This document shows positions 56,461-64,000 of a stretch of 64,000 nucleotides of DNA, piece after piece. The translations under genes were made by a program, and so were the position numbers. The notes beneath the pieces were generated by a model. The model saw only the letters and a list, made by a program, of their open reading frames with translations. It had not been told where the DNA came from and made no database searches. Source of the stretch: Harmonia axyridis (lineage: Eukaryota; Arthropoda; Insecta; Coleoptera; Coccinellidae); the NCBI RefSeq assembly GCF_914767665.1, contig NC_059503.1, positions 16,244,001-16,308,000 of the forward strand, in the 5' to 3' direction. Each line of letters opens with the position of its first letter. Position 1 is the stretch's first letter.

Positions 56461-57100
56461 AATATGAAAACCACAATGGGGAGTGGATTAATTACAAAGC
56501 ATCATGTTCATTTACGGATGGAAGGTAATTGGGTGCTATCTCAATCGAGAAAATTCCCACTGCATAATGGAATCTGTCATGTCTGATATTCATTAAAAGA
56601 TCACGAATTTACAACGCCGATGATGTACGACCTTCTAACGTGTCTTTCCTTTATCATGGGAAATATAATGTTGTAGCAAGTTCTCTGTTTTATTGCAATG
56701 CAAAACCGAAATAAATCATAGCCGACATCATAATCACATAACAGATGACTTGTTTATTCTGGCTGAGTTTATTCCGTTTGATCATTAGGGTTTTTGTGAA
56801 GGGATGGGTTCTCAAGGAGAGAGAGACAAGTATGAACTGGGGTCTGTTGATTTCTTGAACTGAGAATTTACGCTTTTGTATCACAAGATGTCTCGACTCG
56901 AAGAATTTCAATGAGGACTTGTTTTTGGCGGAGATTCAGCATGTTTGTCATCGTATAATCTCTAGGAGTAATAAATTTGTTGTGTTGGACGTGCATCTAT
57001 AATAAAAACGAAGACAGCCATGACGTGAAGTCAGGAGATTTTGAACGCTACTTCCATTCATCAGCCGATCCCATCTCATATATATATAGTCGTTTATATA
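56461..57100. other. No recognised gene
   Basis: Short frames only. Confidence 0.4.
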
Positions 57101-57772
57101 CAGGGTGGCCATTTGAAAACGAAACAGACGAGATTACAGACGAAATAAAGTTTTTCGATAGAAATGCTCGGACAGGTCGATTTCTGTTTCGAGGGGGACA
57201 ACTTAAGATGTAGGTTACGGACGCATAGAGCTTCAACCCTTGCTACTACAACCCTCACCCCCAAATTTTTAATAGGGAAGATGGGGTGAGTGATACCTCA
57301 TTTGAAAGGTATTTTTATGCTGATTTCAGCACAGTTATTGTTTTTTCATTTTATGCATTAGTTCTCGAAATATTCTCAACTAAGTATTTGAAAATGGAGT
57401 GGTGTTTTTATGGCACTTGTAGTGTTTTGTGAAAAATCGACATTTTGAGCTTCAAAACAACCATGACTGTGGCTTCCTTCCTAACTAACTAACGCATGAA
57501 TATTTCAAGAACTAATGCATAAAATGAAAAAACAATTACTGTGCTGAAATCAGTATAAAAATACCTTTAAATTGAAGTATCACTCACCCCATCTTCCCTA
57601 TTCAAAAATTGGGGGTGGGGGTTGTAGCAGCAAGGGTTGAAGCGCTATGCGTCCGTAACCTACATCTTAAGTTGTCCCCCTCGAAACAGAAATCGACCTG
57701 TCCGAGCATTTTTATCGAAAAACTTTATTTCGTCTGTAATCTCGTCTGTTTCGTTTTCAAATGGCCACCCTG
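57101..57772. mobile_element. 0.67-kb fold-back element, copy 2 (CAGGGTGGCC ends)
   Basis: Near-identical to 13165-13838, flanked by TATA on both sides. The central unique segment (gcttcaaaacaaccatgact) is in reverse orientation relative to copy 1. Frames within the arms are by-products. Confidence 0.85.
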
Positions 57773-57914
57773 TATATGGTGTTTCCAAATTATATGTGAA
57801 TCTCGAAGGTGCTAGTAACACTCATTTGCTGTCAATTGAGCCATATTTATTGATAACCCAAAATCAACAGTTTTCCCGATATTTGAGTTCTTGTGTTTTT
57901 TTTATTTTTTTTTT

Positions 57915-58412
57915 CATGAAAAAAGCAAAAGTATGCTGTCTTAGATGTTGAATAAGAATCAGTATGATTTGAAAGTTGATATATGAAGAAGACAATAGAA
58001 TATTTCTAATATAAATTTGACTGCTACTTTCGAATTCCAAAATTCATGTATGACAATATTATTACCATATTCCTTCTTTATTTCCTAACAGAGTTTCCGT
58101 TAATATGTAGACACAATTTTTTCATTTGATTTGAACGGGGAGAGGAAAGTATTTAATTAAATATTTTTCATTCCAACTAAACTCAAAATTTCAGTAGGAA
58201 ATGGATTCATAAATTTTGTTTGGAATAACCGTCACCATTCCTCATGAAAAAAAATTCTTACACTTTACAAGCACATAACCACTTTTTTATTTCTTCAGTT
58301 GTACTTTCCACCTGAAATCTACTCTCAATCTTCTCGCTGCTTCATCTATTCTAACGGAGTTAGATTCGGACATCTAGCTGGCCACGAAAACAATCCAAAA
58401 TTATAATCCGAA
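57915..58412 (+). repeat. Dispersed 0.47-kb repeat, copy 2
   Basis: Counterpart of 50501-50973, in the same orientation, about 143 bp right of the fold-back element. Small insertions and deletions distinguish the copies. Confidence 0.7.
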
Positions 58413-59764
58413 GTTGAAAACCTTCGAAAATAGTGCTCAGTGTATCCCTTTGGATGAGGCCAATGGAGAAACTGGCAATAAGTCTAGGGCTCTGTCTTGG
58501 GACCGTAGTAATGTTATCTCGATGTATTTTCGAACTATATATCCTATCAAGCATTGGGATGGTTACAATTCTTAGGTCTTATTTCAATAAATTTTCCTCG
58601 AAATTTTCTGACCACCACTATAAAGTTCAAACAACTTTGTCTTGGTAGTTGGTATTATGACTTGCATTACAATCGAATACACCTTGGGTATTTCTACTGT
58701 GATCTGGCAGATCTTCGTTTGAATTAATTTCAAAATATGAAATTTTCAGATGAAACTCCGAGGCATGACAATAAAATATAGTAGCAATTCTTTATGTACA
58801 CGTTCCTAAAGTGAAGCCAGTCCTGTATCCATCATTTGTACTCAAAAAACCCTCCAAATAATAATAAGATCTTGTACCTTACGTAGAATAATTTATAACT
58901 AAAGCGTTTATATCACTGAAAAATGAACTTTTACATTCGTGCGTTAATAATACTCATATTCTATTTGTTATATTAATAACATAATACTTCCAGATATTTA
59001 AAAGTTGATGGCACCATCACCAAATGCCTAGCAAAGCATTGTTTCCACTTATTTGACGGATAAAAAGTATTATTGAAAAATGATCTGATTTCGTGGAAAA
59101 ACCTGGAACAATATAAATGGAATTCAATTCAACGAAAAATTGGTAGCATTGTTAATCCGCTGTATTCAAGTATCTGAATATTCATTGATCGATTCGAACA
59201 TTATTATGGGATATTTGAGAGCTCTATAATTTTCACATAGAACAATGACGGGGTGTAAATGAAAATTCCTGTGACTATCCCATATTTCCAATGAAAACGG
59301 TAAACACATGCCTCTCCCCCTAGTATTCTGAGACATGACACGATGTGCGAAATATGGCTATCAATTTCCAATCAGTCCATTACTGGCTCCCTACTATAAT
59401 ATGGTTAGATAATTACAATATCATCAATCATCGAAACAAGTTACAAAAGAACCGGATTGGAATCGGAGTATATATTACATGCTATTCAGGATACAATATA
59501 AAAGCTATTTCGGCCCATAACGGTTGTAGCAGAAAAGTTGATATCAATCACTCATACTGTTTATGACTGAACGATATAGAAGATCCGATTGATTGAATTC
59601 TAATTCAACAAACGAGAAAAATGAAATAAAAGTCGATCTATCAGGAAATAAGAACAAATTTCATACAAGAACTATTTAGAGTTAATTTGAGTTAAGAATT
59701 TATTTTGTGAGTTATGATTAAAATATCTTGATGCTGTTTATCATCGAGCTTTAGGCTCGTTAAT
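58413..59764. other. No recognised gene
   Basis: Short frames only. Confidence 0.4.
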
Positions 59765-59890
59765 AGTATATTATTCAACGAGCGGTAATGTAGGTTATAA
59801 CTCACGCAGATGAAGTTTGCAGCACGAGCCGCAGGCGAGTGCTGTAATTCATCAAATGAGTTATGACCATTACCGCAAGTTGAATACTAT
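59765..59890. repeat. Long imperfect hairpin with GCACGAGCC-GCAGGCGAGTGC tip
   Basis: Arms tagtat...ttcaac, gcggtaatg, ataactca, and cagcac fold back around gagccgcaggc. The tip resembles block B of the fold-back sequence at 37.7 kb (gcacgagcctgaaaggcgag). Parts recur at about 60110-60140 (gagttattataactcacgc). Confidence 0.6.
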
Positions 59891-60319
59891 ACTTTATCTA
59901 CGACTATTACAATAAATATTAAAATACAAGAATAGAGAAAGAACTTCATTGACAAACTCCAAAACTTACCTATGAACGTCAAAATTATCCAAGTGACATT
60001 CCTGCCCTCGATAACAATAATGGAATGTTTCCTTTCGGCAAATCGAATGGAAGCACAGAAGTATAGAAGCGCAGATCCATCTTTTCCGATTTATTATAGT
60101 GAGTTATAGTATAGAGTTATTATAACTCACGCTGTTTGTTAATAGATACTATTAATTGCTCAAAAGCAGTTGAATAATGAATATATAATTCAATAGGAGT
60201 AGATAAATGTCAATACGAACAATTTTCGTGTTCATCTGTCAGTTTGTGCGCTTGTATCACTCTGTGACTACCATTAGTCACATCCTATGGTGATGAAATT
60301 ATAAGGGTTGACATTGGGC

Positions 60320-60750
60320 GCGTTCAGCAGAAAGATCGGTATCTTAGTAGCTCCGCTACTGATAGGTATCAGTTTAGTAACGTTAGTATTCTCTGTAGGG
60401 CGGGTTGCTCCTTTTCTTGACAGCAAGAGGTTCTGTGGGTCCTTAAAAGTTACGTTATGATGGGAGACAATTTTTTATGTTTATGTTTCAGTTTCCATTA
60501 TTGCTTCATTTTGTTTCAGTTTCCATTTTACTATTTGATATGTAAATTTAGTCCGAAATCACTGTCACAATTGTCACTAATGTCAGTTACTCAACATGTT
60601 ACCAAACAGTAGCATAAAATAATTTCGCTACCAAAGAAGGCGACCGCTCCGGAGCATAATATGCTTCGTAGCCGAAACTGATAGAATGCGTCAATATTCA
60701 TAGAATATTGACAACTGTTCCACAACTGTTGAGTCTGCTGAACGAGTATG
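60320..60750. repeat. Possible MITE with CGTTCAGCAGA ends
   Basis: cgcgttcagcagaaag at about 60320 is mirrored by tctgctgaacgagtatg at about 60733. The inner arms are weakly alike (agctccgctactgatag and ggctacgaagc). There is no coding content. Confidence 0.35.
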
Positions 60751-62012
60751 CTTAAATAGCAACTTCTTGGTATCAGGCGTTATATTTCACCGATATTGAT
60801 GAAATTTGGTATGGTTATTCCATCATATTTGAACTTGCGCAAACGTGAAATTATCGGGACTCGAATACCTCTTACAATAATAAAAAAATTTCAACTGGAT
60901 GATTACCTACCGACTACCTACATAGGAATTTTAGCCCTTTTGAATCAACAGTGCTTGCCACTTATGCCTGAATTACAACATCTCCCAAAATATGTAACAT
61001 AAAACATATAATATTTAGGACTTTTCTTCTTGAGAGTGCAGGACAACAAAACCTTGTGATACACTCATTCATCAGTATTTTGATTCGAGTTGAAATATTC
61101 AAACTTTATGAACTGATCAATTCTGCTCGCTGAAGTAGATTTTGAATTATGGAAGAATTATTCGTTCAGATTATAAAGTACCTGCCATAATAAAATCATG
61201 TTGTTGAAATGGATTTTGATAGCTGATAACACGAAATTATATATTTTTATGACTTCATTATCCAGTTCATAATTCTGGTTCAATTTTAAATAATATCCTC
61301 CAATTCCTATTAAATTAAGTGACACACATTGAAAAAACCTCGACTAGATTTGCTGGTTCCATAAAAATTTTATTGACCTTTCAACTCGTTGATTGCAGTT
61401 TGAAATCTAGTGTCAAAAATGAACTGAAATTGAACACAGAAATGATTTGATCGAGCAAATCGCCACGATAAAAGTTTAATGTAAACCACCACCAATCTTA
61501 TGTCCAAATCACCTCCATGAAATGAATGAAAGCCAATAGCAGTTGAGCCTAACATGAATGAAGAAGGAAACATTTCAGGTTACGAAGAATGATTCCTTGG
61601 TTTATTTCTTCAGGTGATCCGGTTTACTACAATAGCAACTATAGAAGACATATCTTCAAAATCTTCTCGATTTGTATGAACGTCTTAGAGATGACCTTTT
61701 TTTTATTTTCACACTATGTGTTGTGTCCGATGAAAAATCATTGATTTTCCCGAATCTAGGCCTTTGGTTTTGACACTTGTTTACACAAATAAAAACATCA
61801 AAATTATTTCTCTCGATTCAGAAGCAAAACCATAGGGTGTATCTTCAAGGTCATGATTTGTTGATCGCCTTGAAAGTAAGTGATGTTTTTCTTTTCATAC
61901 TATGTAATTTGAAATATAAACTTCTATATCTTTTGTTGTGGCCATTTATTTTGGGTAGGCCCTTTTTTTAAACATAGAATTGACTCACTGGTATTCGTGT
62001 CCTGACTTTTTA
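60751..62012. other. No recognised gene
   Basis: Short frames only. Confidence 0.4.
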
Positions 62013-62420
62013 AATATTCAACTATGTAGTGGCAAAGAAGACAGGGGAAATAAAAATCCTTAATGAGATCCCGACGTTTCGACCTTTATTTCTGGTCTTT
62101 TTCAAGGCTGGAAACAGAACGACATTGAAAATATGGGTCGTAACATAGTGCCATAATATAAAAAAAATATACTCTAGTAGGTATAGAAATAAAATACAAC
62201 AGAGCAACATAAAAACATACTTAAAAACACATACCTATTCATATGGATTATCCCTCATAATATTCTGAGGTGGACATAAAACTGTGTCGTCAAATTTTTA
62301 AAAACTCGATATTTAGGTTTCCAGCCTTGAAAAAGACCAGAAATAAAGGTCGAAACGTCGGCATCTCATTAAGGATTTTTATTTCCCCTGTCCTCTTTGC
62401 CACTACATAGTTGAATATTC
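62013..62420. mobile_element. Fold-back MITE with about 100-bp inverted ends
   Basis: Left arm 62013-62111 (aatattcaactatgtagtgg, gacgtttcgacctttatttc, ctttttcaaggctgg) is inverted at 62319-62417 with very few differences. It has an AT-rich spacer and no coding content. The direct flanks catagaattgact at about 61974 and 62420 suggest insertion into an older repeat. Confidence 0.75.
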
Positions 62421-62525
62421 ATAGAATTGACTTAAAGAATAAAAATATAAGTTATGATTTGAAAATCTTGAGTTTCGATTGATTTGAGTTGTCCAAGTTC
62501 ATGATCTTCTCATAAACACCCTGTA
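62420..62525 (+). repeat. Fragment matching the inner arm of the 1.2-kb palindrome
   Basis: tagaattgact, ttgtccaagttcatgatctt and the end ataaacaccctgtac match 16194-16300 in order. It is an arm-length piece of the same or a related element. Confidence 0.6.
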
Positions 62526-64000
62526 CATTTTGGGTCCAAAATTGGCAACATCACTCAAGGTGTCTTCTAAGTTCGATAAATCATACTTGACTTTCTTGTT
62601 CCCATTGGGCTTTGATATTCGTGAAAGTATCTCACAATTTTTGAACATAAAAGAGATAATGTCACAAAGTTGAGAGTTCAAGTATTACGACATCCCAATT
62701 AAGCAATTGCATCTTCGCCTATTCAAATGCTAAAATCAATCGAGTTTAGATGAGTCTAAATAAAAAACTGTTATTATACGTTCTGAGAGTTTATCTCTTG
62801 GGTCTCAACCTCTATGAACACACCTTTACTGAAATTCTTCAGCCGGATCCCCAAGATCGATACATTTTGCGTGATCCCCGTAAAACTTTCTGAATTATAC
62901 GCTGATGTTCCCAGGTATATCTTCCAGGTCCTCCGTTGTACGATTATTTGTTCCGGCCCCTTTGTTGTGTATCGGATCCAATAATATTAAATGGCATGAA
63001 AGTTGCCGAGACTTGAACATGCGAATAAAATAACCAAAATACTTAGTGATTTATTCATCTCGTGACAGTTACCGTCTGTTACATGCGAAGTACTATGTGC
63101 CTGCCATCAGTTATCTGGTCGATAGGGGCAGCAGGGTCGGTTTCCCTCAACGAGCCGATGAAACTAAAGTACAGGGTGGGCAAATTTCGATGTTTTAGTA
63201 CTACAACTTTTGAACCAGAGGAGATACACAAAATCTGATACCCTCTTCTCGATCTCTTTTTCTGAGAAACTAACAAGGGTAGTTTTTTTGGCCACCTTCT
63301 TTTGTTTTCGAGTTATAAGCGAAAATTGGAAAAATGGCGATATCGAAAAACATTCATATCTCCGCTAATACTGATGATAGAGCTCTGAAATTAAAACATT
63401 ATACAGGCAGTTTTCTACGTAGAATCCAGTGGCGTGCTCGTATTTCCAAAAGGGTTTTCAATTACGAAGCTATGACCCAAAATTATGTTTTTTCAAATGG
63501 GAACACTAGATTTTTGTGCCATTTTCTGAAAGCTTAATTTTTCCTGATTTCAAAAATATATAACATCGTATGATTCGGATCAATATAAATAATAGAAAAT
63601 GGCCGAAAACCTCTTTTCACCTAAGAGTCTCAATATTTCTATGGTTCCAACTGTTGATGAACACAGAAAAATTGAGCTTTCTATAACAAGAGCAGTGTCC
63701 TTCCGTCAATCTGATTATTAATATGCTTTTCACTTATTTCTACAGAATTCGAAACTAGATATGTTTTATAAATTTTTTATCTAAAAATTGATTTGGAAAT
63801 AACGGAGAAACCACAAGATTGAATTTTTCAATCGAAAGAGTTATATTGAGATGCATGTATCAGGAGATTATTACATAGGTCTCCAGAATCAATACGCACA
63901 AGTACCAATCTATTTTAAACAGCATATGAAACAATGCATATATGATTGAACTCAACATTTTAATTACGAAGGGACAAACAAGAAATAATAACCTAATAAT
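62526..64000. other. No recognised gene; one transposon-like end
   Basis: tacagggtgggcaaatttcg at about 63170 resembles a transposon terminus but its partner is not in the window. Open frames on both sides are short. Confidence 0.4.

Noticed and set aside
57637..57951. 104-codon frame beginning in the fold-back arm
   Set aside because: The same peptide (ILSCPPRNRNRPVRAFLSKN) appears on both strands because the arm is inverted; it is a by-product of the repeat.
1..64000. CRISPR arrays, bacterial operons or phage modules
   Set aside because: No spaced short repeats, no dense coding or ribosome-binding sites; spliced genes and insect transposons throughout.

Overview
The window is AT-rich eukaryotic DNA with GT-AG spliced genes, short exons and many transposable elements. 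Gene content (a DDT-type ELO fatty-acid elongase, a trypsin-like protease family and several mariner families) points to an insect. A beetle is my best guess, but nothing in the window proves it. There are no bacterial operons, tRNA or rRNA genes, or CRISPR arrays.

From left to right: the last exon of a glycosyltransferase family 49 gene (B4GAT1-like) ends at 2589. A complete six-exon ELO elongase occupies 5675-8943. Four trypsin-fold genes follow. Protease 1 (10952-15268, +) is complete and predicted active. A serine protease homologue (17397-18992, -) has lost its catalytic His and Ser. Protease 3 (19852-26812, -) is predicted active, but its signal-peptide exon was not found. Protease 4 (44256-48807, -) is complete and predicted active. 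The four share exon phases. The three whose start was found carry a TATA-like box about 55 nt before the ATG, so they look like a tandemly duplicated digestive-type protease cluster.

The other three quarters is mobile or repetitive DNA. A non-LTR retrotransposon with two open ORFs (CR1/L2-group-like, about 22.42-26.56 kb) sits in an intron of protease 3. Mariner/Tc1-type copies lie at 12.25-13.1, 31.5-31.9, 34.15-35.3, 42.0-42.9, 44.6-45.2, 45.2-46.1 and 55.05-56.16 kb; all are broken or internally deleted. Many fold-back or MITE-like elements are present, including two near-identical 0.67-kb copies (13.17 and 57.10 kb) and a 1.2-kb giant palindrome (15.49-16.70 kb). A 475-bp satellite array lies at 39.5-41.1 kb with a diverged relative at 9.3-10.2 kb. 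I found no convincing host gene between 27 and 44 kb or after 48.8 kb.

Exon boundaries were read by eye from splice consensus and reading-frame continuity. No database search or transcript evidence was available.
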